NCBI GenBank assembly: GCA_934163035.1
Contig: CAKPJX010000004.1
Span: forward strand, 1 to 64,000
Direction of reading: 5' to 3'
From: an uncultured Bacilli bacterium
GTDB lineage: Bacteria; Bacillota_I; Bacilli_A; RF39; UBA660
DNA: 64,000 bases
The translations under genes were made by a program, and so were the position numbers. Positions 8,560 to 17,146 of the stretch are shown here, piece by piece. The notes below the pieces were generated by a model, which was not told the DNA's origin, did no database searches, and worked only from the letters and a program-made list of their open reading frames with translations. The stretch's first letter is position 1, and each line of letters starts with the position of its first letter.

Positions 8560-10164
8560 ATGAAAAGAAAAACTAAGGCCACTAATGGTGGCATAGGCAT
8601 ACTTATTGTAGCCATAATAATATTTATTACCATAAAAAGTGGTATAGGAGCTCTTATAAACCATATCCCAATAACTGATCCCAATACTTTGCAAATATTA
8701 TCTTCATATGAAAATGCTGATCTAGAGAAAAATATCAAGAGTTATGCAAAAAAGGAAAAGATTAAAGTGGCATTCACCTACATGGGAGATTTGGATATCG
8801 TAGATGAGTTAAATTCTAATTCGAAAAACTATGATGCTGTTTGGATATCTAATTCAATGTGGTTATACATGCTTGATAATCCGTATTTAGCAAGTAACTC
8901 TAAAAGTATAAGCATTAGTCCAGTCGTATTTGGTGTAAAAAAGACCAAAGCTAAAGAGTTGGAACTAGATTCTGGTAATGTTACCAATAACGATATTTTG
9001 AATCTAATCTCAAACAAAAGCTTAAAATATGTTATGCCATCTGTTACCAAAACCAATACTGGAGCAACGGCATACATTGGCTTTTTAAATTCTCTAGCTA
9101 ATAATCCAGAAGTTTTGACAGAAGAACATCTTAATGATGCAGAATTAGCTACGAAACTAACAAACCTTTTTTCTGGAGTTGAACGTGTAAGTGGTGATGA
9201 AGACTTCCTAGAAGAAATGTTTGTTAATAATGATGAGTACGAAGCTGTTATTGCTGATGAGGCGTCATTAATAAACATTAATAAAAATCTTAAGAAAAAG
9301 AACAAAGAAGAATTATATTTGATATATCCAACTGATGGTGTAGCTATTAATGACTCAACCTTAGGATTTATAAAAAATGATCCTGATAAAGAAGAAAAGT
9401 TCTTAACCATTCAAAATTATCTTCTAAGTGATGAAGGGCAAAATATGTTGAAAGATGTTGGAAGAAGAACTTGGTATGGTGGTGTTAACACTAATGTTAA
9501 CAAAAAGGTATTTAATCCAGATTGGGGAATAGATACAACGAAGTACTTAAATGTAACAAAGTTCCCATCTAAAAAAATAATAACAGAAGCCATTAATCTA
9601 TACATAGAAACATTAAGAAAACCTACACATGTTGTTTTCTGCCTTGACTACTCCGGCAGTATGTATGGAACTAGTATAACTGAATTAACAAATGCCATGA
9701 AATATATTCTAGACTATAACTCAGCATCGACTGATAAATTGCAATTTTCTAAAAATGATAAAATAACAGTAATTCCATTTAACTATGAAGCATCAACGAT
9801 ATGGAAAGCTGATAGTGGACTTCAAACAGAATCACTTATAAGAGAAATATCAGATAGACCTGTTGGAGGTGGAACAGCTTTATATGATGCAGTTATAGCT
9901 GGACTAAAAATTCTAAAAGATGAGAGTGATGATTATACTAAAACCATTATTGCCATGACTGACGGTGAAGTTAACATAGGTAGTTTTAGAGAATTATCAA
10001 CCTACTATAAAAAGTTAAAAGAAAAAATCCCAGTTTATAGTATTACTTTTGGCGATGCCAGAGAAGACGAATTATCAGAAATTGCTGAACTTACTAACGC
10101 AAAAGTTTTTGATGGTAAAACAAATCTATTAAAGGCCTTTAAGGAAGTAAGAGGATACAATTAA
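8560..10164 (+). CDS. Membrane-anchored solute-binding-protein / von Willebrand factor A fusion
   Basis: 534 residues in three parts: an N-terminal membrane helix (about 11-30, no lipobox), a periplasmic-binding-protein-like region (about 45-330, with YDAVWISNS near 91, the PSVTKTNTGATAY ligand-loop-like stretch near 160 and a YLLSDEGQNML helix near 287), and a C-terminal vWA domain. The vWA metal site (MIDAS) is complete: D363-x-S365-x-S367, T439 and D468. It is therefore expected to bind Mg2+ and a partner protein outside the membrane. It is first gene of the operon with xpaC, a second binding-protein-like gene, telA and an AAA ATPase. Similar vWA/binding-protein fusions occur beside TelA/XpaC genes in other Firmicutes. 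The ligand and partner are not evident; no permease or transport ATPase is present. Confidence 0.85.
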   Translation: MKRKTKATNGGIGILIVAIIIFITIKSGIGALINHIPITDPNTLQILSSYENADLEKNIKSYAKKEKIKVAFTYMGDLDIVDELNSNSKNYDAVWISNSMWLYMLDNPYLASNSKSISISPVVFGVKKTKAKELELDSGNVTNNDILNLISNKSLKYVMPSVTKTNTGATAYIGFLNSLANNPEVLTEEHLNDAELATKLTNLFSGVERVSGDEDFLEEMFVNNDEYEAVIADEASLININKNLKKKNKEELYLIYPTDGVAINDSTLGFIKNDPDKEEKFLTIQNYLLSDEGQNMLKDVGRRTWYGGVNTNVNKKVFNPDWGIDTTKYLNVTKFPSKKIITEAINLYIETLRKPTHVVFCLDYSGSMYGTSITELTNAMKYILDYNSASTDKLQFSKNDKITVIPFNYEASTIWKADSGLQTESLIREISDRPVGGGTALYDAVIAGLKILKDESDDYTKTIIAMTDGEVNIGSFRELSTYYKKLKEKIPVYSITFGDAREDELSEIAELTNAKVFDGKTNLLKAFKEVRGYN

Positions 10165-10179
10165 GGAAGGTGAAGAAAA

Positions 10180-10803
10180 GTGAAACATAAAGATACAGCC
10201 TCAGCCTTAGTTGGAACAACTTTCTTTGCCATACCTTACTTAGCACTATCAGTTCCGGTACTTCCGTCATTAGCAATAGGGGTAGCAGCCTTTTGTGCCG
10301 GTGAGTTAGTCTTTACAAAGAACAAAAATAAAGGCATAAGGCTAGCTGGAATTGATTTTGATAAAGTAATAGAAGAAGCTAAAAAGAGAAATAAGCATAT
10401 AAGTAGTATGAAACCTCGTATAGATGATGAAGCAATAAAAACTTATTTAACTCAAATAAATGATAGCACCTCTAAAATAATTGAAGCAGTAGAAAGAAAT
10501 CCTAAAAAGATTAAAAATATAAATAACTTTTTTGATTATTACTTACCAATAACAGTAAAAATAGTTGACAGATATGATGAAATAGAAGATCAAAAATTAT
10601 CATCTGCTGAAAGTAAAAAATTAATTAAATCAACTAATGATATGTTAGAAGCTGTAAGTAAAGCATTTAAAAATATTTTAAATAGCCTATATCAATCTGA
10701 AATAGTTGATATGGACGCAGAAATGAAGGTCTTTAGTTCTATGTTAAAATCAGATGGTTTTAATGATAATGAATTAAAAGTTATAAGTAAGGAGGAAGAA
10801 TAA
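10180..10803 (+). CDS. xpaC: XpaC-like protein (5-bromo-4-chloroindolyl phosphate hydrolysis family)
   Basis: 207 residues. A hydrophobic hairpin, probably two membrane helices (about 9-44), is followed by a soluble helical domain with the family stretch around INDSTSKIIEAVERNPKKIKNINNFFDYYLPITVKIVDRY (about residues 89-128). XpaC was named after an indolyl-phosphate plate phenotype in Bacillus; its biochemical role is not established and it is nearly always found next to telA. The start is GTG at 10180 with AAGGAAGGTG upstream. The stop codon shares one base with the next start (10803), so translation is coupled to the anchored binding protein that follows. Confidence 0.8.
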   Translation: MKHKDTASALVGTTFFAIPYLALSVPVLPSLAIGVAAFCAGELVFTKNKNKGIRLAGIDFDKVIEEAKKRNKHISSMKPRIDDEAIKTYLTQINDSTSKIIEAVERNPKKIKNINNFFDYYLPITVKIVDRYDEIEDQKLSSAESKKLIKSTNDMLEAVSKAFKNILNSLYQSEIVDMDAEMKVFSSMLKSDGFNDNELKVISKEEE

Positions 10804-11987
10804 TGGATAAGAAGAAATGGATTGGTGTAGGCATATTCGTTTTATTAGTTCTAATTATAATAGGAATTAGTACTTTTAAAAAGTCATCAGATCTCAAAAA
10901 TCTTACTACTGTATATGTTGCAACTGGTGGTGGGAAAGAGGACTTTTTAAATGATGAAGAAGTTCAAAAAATATTAAAAGAAAAGTATAAATTAAATGCA
11001 GTATTTGATACATGGAGTAATGGTAAAACAATAACAGAACCATTAATTAGAGAAAAAGTTAGTTTAGGAAATCAAGATATTATAAATAGAATTGAAAATG
11101 GTGATAAACTAACAATAAATACAGCTGGTGTAAGTAAATATGATGCTTTATTTACATCTGATCAAAGATTCTATGATTATTATAAATTATATCCTAATCA
11201 AGAAAAAAACGAAGCTGATCGTTATACGGTTCTAACAGGAGGATTAACCCTAAATACTCCAATTGTAATATATAGTTGGAAAGAAGTAGTAGATGCTCTT
11301 ATAAAAGAAGGAATTGTTACTAAAACAGATAATGTATATTATATAACTGATATGAATAAATTAATTGATTATATCCTAAATAACAAAAAATGGAGTGATA
11401 TTGGTTTAACTGATTTATATGGAAACATAAATATAGCGTCAACTGATCCAGTATCTTCATCTCCAGGAGCAACATATTATGGACTATTATTATCAATCTT
11501 AAGTGGTGGTCAAATAGCTGATGATACAATTGAAGATAATCTAGCTAAACTAAAACAGTTCTATCAAAAGTCTGGTTATATGAATAATACTCCAGCTGAT
11601 TTATTTGAAAGATATTTAAAAACTGGTATGGGTGGAGAACCGATGATTGTTGATTATGAGAAGAGTATAATTGACTTTGCTAACTCTAATCCAGCAGGAT
11701 TTAATCAAGTTAAAAAAGATATCGTAGTATTATATCCAAAGCCAACTATTTGGAATTCACACTGCCTAACTATATTTACAGAAAACGGTAGAAAGTTATT
11801 CAAGGCTTTTGATGATGAAAAAATAAGTCAAATAGCTTGGGAAAAATATGGTTTTAGAACTGGTATAACAGGTGGCAGCTATGACGTATCAAAAATTGGT
11901 ATAGGTATACCTCAAACTATCACCAGTACAGTATCAAGCTTAAAGATGGACTATTATAATAAGTTAATAGATTATTTAAAGAATTAG
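10803..11987 (+). CDS. Membrane-anchored solute-binding-like protein of the TelA operon
   Basis: 394 residues: an N-terminal membrane helix (about 7-25; no lipobox cysteine) and a globular extracellular domain of binding-protein type. Visible are LTTVYVATGGGKEDFLNDEEV near 34 (an N-terminal strand and loop), DLYGNINIASTDPVSSSPGATYYG near 203 (an anion-binding-like loop with serines) and a final GITGGSYDVSKIGIGIP stretch. Size and order suggest the type 2 periplasmic-binding fold, like the N-terminal half of the first operon gene. No lipoprotein signal, permease or ABC ATPase is present, so it is more likely a fixed sensor or scaffold than a transport component. The ATG overlaps the xpaC stop by one base. 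Confidence 0.75.
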   Translation: MDKKKWIGVGIFVLLVLIIIGISTFKKSSDLKNLTTVYVATGGGKEDFLNDEEVQKILKEKYKLNAVFDTWSNGKTITEPLIREKVSLGNQDIINRIENGDKLTINTAGVSKYDALFTSDQRFYDYYKLYPNQEKNEADRYTVLTGGLTLNTPIVIYSWKEVVDALIKEGIVTKTDNVYYITDMNKLIDYILNNKKWSDIGLTDLYGNINIASTDPVSSSPGATYYGLLLSILSGGQIADDTIEDNLAKLKQFYQKSGYMNNTPADLFERYLKTGMGGEPMIVDYEKSIIDFANSNPAGFNQVKKDIVVLYPKPTIWNSHCLTIFTENGRKLFKAFDDEKISQIAWEKYGFRTGITGGSYDVSKIGIGIPQTITSTVSSLKMDYYNKLIDYLKN

Positions 11988-11997
11988 GAGAAAAAGT

Positions 11998-13152
11998 ATG
12001 GAATTAAAAGTAGAAAACAAATTATCAGAAAAACAAGCTGAAAAACTTATTGAAAGTACTAATGAAATAACAAATGAAAAGATTGAAAAATCACTAAATT
12101 ATGATGAACTATCAAAAGAAGAAAAAGAAGCTGTTGATGAGTTCAACAAAAAAATTGATGTTATGGATTCAACTCAAGTACTACAATATGGTGCTAGTGC
12201 TCAAAATAAGATCAGTGATTTTTCAGACTCTGTCTTAGAAGGAGTTAAAACAAAGTCAACTGGTGATGTTGGAGATTTACTTTCTAACCTAGTAGCTGAA
12301 ATTAAAACATTTGATGCCTCAGTAAAAGGCAGTGAACCAAAGGGTTTAAAAAAGCTTTTCTATAGTTTTAAAAAACAAGTAAACTTTATTATTGCTAAAT
12401 ACAATAAAATTGAAAATAATATTGATAATATAGAAAAAGGTCTAGAAAATAGTAAAATAGAACTATTAAAAGATATAAATTTATTTGATACTATGTATGA
12501 AAAAAATCTAGACTATTTTAAAGAGATATCTTTATATATCATAGCAGGTGAGAGAAAGCTTGAAGAATTAAAAACAACTGTCTTACCAAAATTAAGAAAA
12601 GAAGCTGAAGAGTCAAAAGATCAGATTGAAATTCAAAAGGTAACTGATATGGAAACTCAAATAAATAGATTTGAGAAAAAACTACATGATTTAAAAACAA
12701 CTAGAATTATATCTCTTCAAATGGCTCCACAAATTAGACTACTTCAAAATAATGATGCTGAATTAGTAGAAAAAATTCAAAGTTCAATTACTAATACCAT
12801 TCCATTATGGAAAAATCAAATTGTTCTAGCTTTAGGAATTACTAATTCTAAAAAAGCTCTAAAACAACAACAAGCTGTATCTGACTTAACAAATGATATG
12901 TTAAAGAAAAATAGTGAAACTCTAAAACAAGGTTCAATTGATATTGCTAAAGAATCTGAAAGAGCAATTATTGATGTTGAAACATTAAAGAAGACAAATC
13001 AAGATATTATAGAGACACTAGATACAGTTATTAAGATCCATGAAGAAGGTAAAGTAAAACGTGCCGAGGCTGAAAAAGAACTTGCAAATATTGAAAAAGA
13101 ATTAAAAGATAAAATGCTAGAAATAAATGTAAATAAGAAAAATGAGGCATAG
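11998..13152 (+). CDS. telA: TelA / toxic anion resistance family protein
   Basis: 384 residues, almost entirely helical and coiled-coil, cytoplasmic, with no membrane segment. The pattern fits the TelA/KlaA (PF05816) family: a STQVLQYGASAQNKISDFSDSVLEGV segment (about 59-84), then DVGDLLSNLVAEIKTF (about 90-105), a long coiled coil (about 135-230), and the conserved LQMAPQIRLLQNNDAELVEKIQSSITNTIPLWKNQI stretch (about 241-276). Family members are linked to tellurite or envelope-stress tolerance, but their mechanism is unknown. It starts 10 bases after the previous gene with AGGAG. A hairpin that overlaps its stop codon separates it from the ATPase gene. Confidence 0.88.
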   Translation: MELKVENKLSEKQAEKLIESTNEITNEKIEKSLNYDELSKEEKEAVDEFNKKIDVMDSTQVLQYGASAQNKISDFSDSVLEGVKTKSTGDVGDLLSNLVAEIKTFDASVKGSEPKGLKKLFYSFKKQVNFIIAKYNKIENNIDNIEKGLENSKIELLKDINLFDTMYEKNLDYFKEISLYIIAGERKLEELKTTVLPKLRKEAEESKDQIEIQKVTDMETQINRFEKKLHDLKTTRIISLQMAPQIRLLQNNDAELVEKIQSSITNTIPLWKNQIVLALGITNSKKALKQQQAVSDLTNDMLKKNSETLKQGSIDIAKESERAIIDVETLKKTNQDIIETLDTVIKIHEEGKVKRAEAEKELANIEKELKDKMLEINVNKKNEA

Positions 13153-13169
13153 AAATATGCCTTTCTTTT
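13145..13169 (+). terminator. Hairpin with T-rich tail between telA and the AAA gene
   Basis: AGGCATA (13145-13151) pairs perfectly with TATGCCT (13156-13162) around a GAAA tetraloop; TTCTTTT follows. The telA stop codon is inside it. The AAA gene begins 16 bases later with no clear promoter between, so this probably reduces rather than abolishes downstream transcription. Confidence 0.65.
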
Positions 13170-13184
13170 CTATAGGAGACTACC

Positions 13185-14744
13185 ATGAATAGAAGTATAA
13201 GTTTTGATGATATATATAATGACTTCTTCGCTAAAAAAAAAGAGACAAAAGAAACAATAACTAAAGAAGATAACCTATCTACTGAAGAAGTAACTAACAA
13301 ATTAAAAACACTTTATATAACAGAAGAATCAAGAGGCTTACTAGAAAAAATAATTAACTACATAGAAAATTATACTGAAAAAGCTCTCTATGTTAATTTC
13401 AATATAGAACTAGTATCCAACAATAAAGAAGCCAATAAAGAGATAGTAGATTTAATTGCTCAAATTGCTACTAAAAATAATTATATAGATAATAATTCTA
13501 TAGAAAATATCTCTATGTATAAATTAGAAAATGCTGATCAATTAGAGGAGTCCTATAAAAATAATGGCCTTATCATTCTAAATGATCTAGATGGTATAAC
13601 TACTCATGATAGTAACTTTAATAAAAAAATCATTCATATAATTAAAGAACACCTATCAGATCATTTAATAAATATTATAGTAGGAACAAAAGATAATATA
13701 GATAACTTCTTTATGAATAATCTTGACGATAAAAACAACTGCTTTAACTTTAAAATAGAAGTAATAAATCCAAATAGCAGTGAAATATTAAACGATATAA
13801 TAGATAGAGTAGGAGATAGTATTGATAAAAAGACTTTACTAAATTATATTGATGAAACATTTATAAAAAGTGATTTAGACTATCCAACCTATAGAGATAA
13901 TCTATGTAAATATATAAGCTTTAATAATAAATTACCAGATCTTGAAAAGACTAAGACAACTGAAGAAATATTTAAAGATTTAAATGAGTTAGTTGGTCTA
14001 GAAAAAGTAAAGAAATCTTTATATGAATTAGTAGACTTAATTACCTTAAAGAATAAAGCAAAAGGTGACTTAAAACTAAAAAATATAAATCTACACATGT
14101 TATTTTTAGGTAATCCAGGTACTGGAAAAACAACAGTTGCTAGAATGTTAGGTAATATTTTATATAACTTAGGCTATATAAGACAGAATAAGTTAACAGA
14201 AGTATCATCCAAAGATTTAGTAGCTGAATATGTTGGACAAACTGCTCCTAAGACTATGGAAGTTGTAAATAGATCACTAGGAGGAATACTATTTATTGAT
14301 GAAGCTTATGCTCTAGCAACAGATAAAACCAATTCATATAATAAAGAAGCCATTGCCACTCTAATAAAAGCTATGGAAGATAAAAGAGATGACCTAGTAG
14401 TAATTTTTGCTGGTTATACTAAAGAAATGCAAGATTTCATAAATTCTAATTCAGGCATTTCATCAAGAATTGGTTATACCTTTACCTTTGATGACTATAC
14501 TAATAAAGAGTTAAAACAAATATTTATAAATATGATGAATAAATCAGGTTTCAAAGTACTAGATGAATCATTAGATGAATTAGATAGCTTAATTGATAAA
14601 GAAAGAACAACTAATAACTTTGGTAATGCTAGATTTATTAGAAACGTATATGAAAAAACTATAATATTACATGCAACTAATACTAAGAAAATAAAAGATA
14701 AAGAAAAATTAAAGACAATTACTAAAGAAGATATTAACTGCTAA
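13185..14744 (+). CDS. CbbX/SpoVK-like AAA+ ATPase with a degenerate N-terminal region
   Basis: 519 residues. The C-terminal half (about 265-519) is a complete AAA+ module of the CbbX/SpoVK type: an N-terminal LVGLEKVKKSL helix, Walker A G309-N-P-G-T-G-K-T316, the pore-loop-region segment DLVAEYVGQTAPKT (344-357), Walker B ILFIDEAYAL (D372, E373), an arginine-finger candidate in SGISSRIGYTFTF, and the sensor-2 stretch FGNARFIRNVYE. The first 250 residues look like a second ATPase-like core without a Walker A, with LIILNDLDGI (129-138) at the Walker B position. CbbX-type proteins remodel partner complexes. Here the operon (vWA protein, TelA, XpaC) suggests it acts on that membrane assembly, in the manner of MoxR-vWA pairs; that is inference. 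The ATG at 13185 has AGGAG upstream. Confidence 0.85.
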   Translation: MNRSISFDDIYNDFFAKKKETKETITKEDNLSTEEVTNKLKTLYITEESRGLLEKIINYIENYTEKALYVNFNIELVSNNKEANKEIVDLIAQIATKNNYIDNNSIENISMYKLENADQLEESYKNNGLIILNDLDGITTHDSNFNKKIIHIIKEHLSDHLINIIVGTKDNIDNFFMNNLDDKNNCFNFKIEVINPNSSEILNDIIDRVGDSIDKKTLLNYIDETFIKSDLDYPTYRDNLCKYISFNNKLPDLEKTKTTEEIFKDLNELVGLEKVKKSLYELVDLITLKNKAKGDLKLKNINLHMLFLGNPGTGKTTVARMLGNILYNLGYIRQNKLTEVSSKDLVAEYVGQTAPKTMEVVNRSLGGILFIDEAYALATDKTNSYNKEAIATLIKAMEDKRDDLVVIFAGYTKEMQDFINSNSGISSRIGYTFTFDDYTNKELKQIFINMMNKSGFKVLDESLDELDSLIDKERTTNNFGNARFIRNVYEKTIILHATNTKKIKDKEKLKTITKEDINC

Positions 14745-14760
14745 AATAATGTAAGCAAAT

Positions 14761-14791
14761 AAAGTATACACAAGAAAGTGTATACTTTTAA
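14761..14791 (+). terminator. Terminator of the vWA-TelA-AAA operon
   Basis: AAAGTATACAC (14761-14771) pairs perfectly with GTGTATACTTT (14778-14788), followed by T-rich sequence. Confidence 0.85.
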
Positions 14792-14830
14792 ATTTTTATC
14801 AAAAACTAAGAAAGTGTCTGCCTTTAACTA

Positions 14831-14858
14831 TTTACATAAAATTTTAATTTGGTATAAT
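14831..14858 (+). promoter_or_regulatory. Promoter of the arginine deiminase operon
   Basis: TTTACA at 14831-14836, a 16-base spacer and a perfect TATAAT at 14853-14858. No clear ARG box or catabolite (cre) operator was found by eye around it. Confidence 0.75.
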
Positions 14859-14915
14859 TAAACTAGATAATAAGTGGCATCTTATTATTATACTATTGAA
14901 AGGAGAAAGATAGGA

Positions 14916-16163
14916 ATGAGTAACATTCACGTTACAAGTGAAATTGGAAAATTAAAGAAGGTACTACTTCATAGACCAGGAAACGAATTATTAAATTTAA
15001 CACCTGATACACTAGGGGAATTACTTTTTGACGATATTCCATACTTAGAAGATGCACAAAAAGAACATGATGCTTTTGCTGATGCTTTAAGAGACAATGG
15101 TGTAGAAGTTATCTATTTGGAGGATCTAGTAGCTGAAGTACTTGATAGTAGTAGTGAAATTCGTAGTAAATTTATAAAACAATTTATAAAAGAAGCCGGA
15201 ATTCATACTATTAAATATCAGAACTTAGCTTATAATTTTCTAGATAGAATAAAAGACTCTAAAAAACTAGTATTACAAACTATGGAAGGAATTCAAATAA
15301 AAGACTTTCCATCTAGAAAAAGAGAGATTGAGAAGACTTTAGTTGATTTAGTCGATGAACCAGAAAAGTTTATTGCTGCACCTATGCCAAACTTATACTT
15401 TACAAGAGATAATTTTGCTAGTGTAGGAGAGGGAATAAACTTAAATCACATGTATTCAGTAACCAGAAATAGAGAGTGTATTTATGCAGAATATGTATTT
15501 AAATATCATAAAGATTATAAAAATACACCACTATACTATAACAGATCATATCACTGGCATACTGAAGGTGGTGATTTACTAAATATTAATGATCATACAG
15601 TAGCAATAGGTATTTCTCAAAGAACCTCTGCTGCTGCAATTGATCAAATTGCTAAGAATTTCTTTAAAGATTTAAGCTGTAATATTGATACTATTCTTGC
15701 ATTCAATATTCCTGTATCTAGAGCATTTATGCACTTAGACACAGTATTTACTCAAATAGATAAGTACACATTTACATATCATCCTGGAATATCGGATACA
15801 TTACAAGTATTTGAAATTACTGAAGGTTTTGATCCAACAACTTTTGAAGACTTAAACGTAAAAGAAGTAAATGGATCTTTAGAAGAAATATTAGAAAAAT
15901 ATCTTCATCATCCAGTAACTTTAATTCCTTGTGCTGGAGGAGATAAAGTAGCATCAGAAAGAGAACAATGGAATGATGGTTCAAATACACTTTGTATTGC
16001 TCCAGGAACCGTTGTAGTATATGACAGAAATAATGTAACAAATGATGTGCTACGAAAAGCCGGACTTAAAGTAATTGAGATTCATGGTGCAGAACTAGGC
16101 CGTGGACGAGGTGGCCCAAGATGTATGTCTATGCCACTAGTAAGGGAGGATGTTGAATGGTAG
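14916..16163 (+). CDS. arcA: Arginine deiminase
   Basis: Hydrolyses L-arginine to citrulline and ammonia, the first step of the arginine deiminase pathway (ATP production and acid defence). The 415-residue protein has the family's catalytic set: FTRDNF with D165, HTEGGD with E217, MHLDT with H273 and D275, and the nucleophile C403 in the [12 protein letters not shown]-terminus. The ATG at 14916 is chosen because AAAGGAG lies at proper distance upstream and the protein then begins [22 protein letters not shown] as in homologues; the upstream in-frame GTG at 14874 lacks a ribosome site. It is first gene of the arc operon, overlapping arcB by seven bases. Confidence 0.97.
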   Translation: MSNIHVTSEIGKLKKVLLHRPGNELLNLTPDTLGELLFDDIPYLEDAQKEHDAFADALRDNGVEVIYLEDLVAEVLDSSSEIRSKFIKQFIKEAGIHTIKYQNLAYNFLDRIKDSKKLVLQTMEGIQIKDFPSRKREIEKTLVDLVDEPEKFIAAPMPNLYFTRDNFASVGEGINLNHMYSVTRNRECIYAEYVFKYHKDYKNTPLYYNRSYHWHTEGGDLLNINDHTVAIGISQRTSAAAIDQIAKNFFKDLSCNIDTILAFNIPVSRAFMHLDTVFTQIDKYTFTYHPGISDTLQVFEITEGFDPTTFEDLNVKEVNGSLEEILEKYLHHPVTLIPCAGGDKVASEREQWNDGSNTLCIAPGTVVVYDRNNVTNDVLRKAGLKVIEIHGAELGRGRGGPRCMSMPLVREDVEW

Positions 16164-17146
16164 ATTTAAGAGGTAGAGACTTTCTAAAGCTATTAGACTA
16201 CTCTAAAGAAGAAATAGAATATTTACTTTCAGTAGCAATAGATTTAAAAAAGAAAAAAAGAAATCATGAACCACATAGATATCTAGAAGGAAAACAAATA
16301 GCCATGATTTTTGAAAAGGATTCTACTAGGACAAGATGTGCTTTCGAAGTTGGAGCTAATGATCTTGGTATGTCGGCAACTTATCTAGGACCAACAGGAT
16401 CACAAATGGGTAAGAAAGAAACTATTGAAGATACAGCTAGGGTTTTAGATAAGATGTATGATGGTATTGAGTACCGTGGTTTCAGTCAAGATATTGTTGA
16501 AAGCCTAGCTAAATATAGTAAGGTTCCTGTTTGGAATGGCTTAACAAATGAATTTCATCCAACTCAGATGCTTGCTGATATAATGACTATGCAAGAAGAG
16601 TTTGGTGATCTAAAGGGAAGAAAACTAGTCTTTTGTGGAGATGCCAGAAACAATGTTGGTAATTCTTTAATGGTTATATGTTCTAAGCTAGGAATTAACT
16701 TTACATGCTGTGCTCCAAAAGAGTTATTCCCTGATGAAAAATTAATTGCCCAGTGTCAAGAAATCGCTCAAACAACAGGAGCAGCTATTGAAACAGAAGA
16801 GGATATAATGGAAGCTACAAAAAATGCTGATGCCATTTATACTGATGTTTGGGTATCAATGGGTGAAAAAGAAGAACTATGGAAAGCAAGAATTGAATTG
16901 TTAAAGCCATATCAAGTAACCATGGATGTAATGAATAATGCTAAAGAAAGTGCTATCTTCTTGCACTGCCTACCATCATTTCATAATAATGAAACAAAGA
17001 TAGGTAAAGAAATAGAAGAAAAATTTGGAATAAAAGAAATGGAAGTTACAGATGAAGTGTTTGAGTCTAATAAATCTAGAGTATTTGAAGAAGCAGAAAA
17101 TAGACTTCATACAATAAAAGCTGTAATGTTGGAGAATTTAAAATGA
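16157..17146 (+). CDS. arcB: Ornithine carbamoyltransferase (catabolic)
   Basis: Converts citrulline and phosphate to ornithine and carbamoyl phosphate in this context, the second step of arginine fermentation. All signature sites are visible in the 329 residues: the carbamoyl-phosphate loop S56-T-R-T-R60, H134-P-T-Q137, the ornithine-site DVWVSMGE (230-237) and H270-C-L-P273. GGGAGGATG precedes the start within the end of arcA (seven-base overlap), and the next gene starts four bases before its stop, so the three arc genes are translationally coupled. Catabolic assignment comes from the operon, not from residues. Confidence 0.96.
   Translation: MVDLRGRDFLKLLDYSKEEIEYLLSVAIDLKKKKRNHEPHRYLEGKQIAMIFEKDSTRTRCAFEVGANDLGMSATYLGPTGSQMGKKETIEDTARVLDKMYDGIEYRGFSQDIVESLAKYSKVPVWNGLTNEFHPTQMLADIMTMQEEFGDLKGRKLVFCGDARNNVGNSLMVICSKLGINFTCCAPKELFPDEKLIAQCQEIAQTTGAAIETEEDIMEATKNADAIYTDVWVSMGEKEELWKARIELLKPYQVTMDVMNNAKESAIFLHCLPSFHNNETKIGKEIEEKFGIKEMEVTDEVFESNKSRVFEEAENRLHTIKAVMLENLK

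Noticed and set aside
8829..9410. A 193-codon open frame on the minus strand
   Set aside because: It lies wholly inside the vWA/binding-protein gene, lacks a ribosome site and family features, and is explained by the codon bias of the real gene.
14786..14873. ARG box or cre operator before arcA
   Set aside because: No stretch close enough to either consensus could be found by eye.
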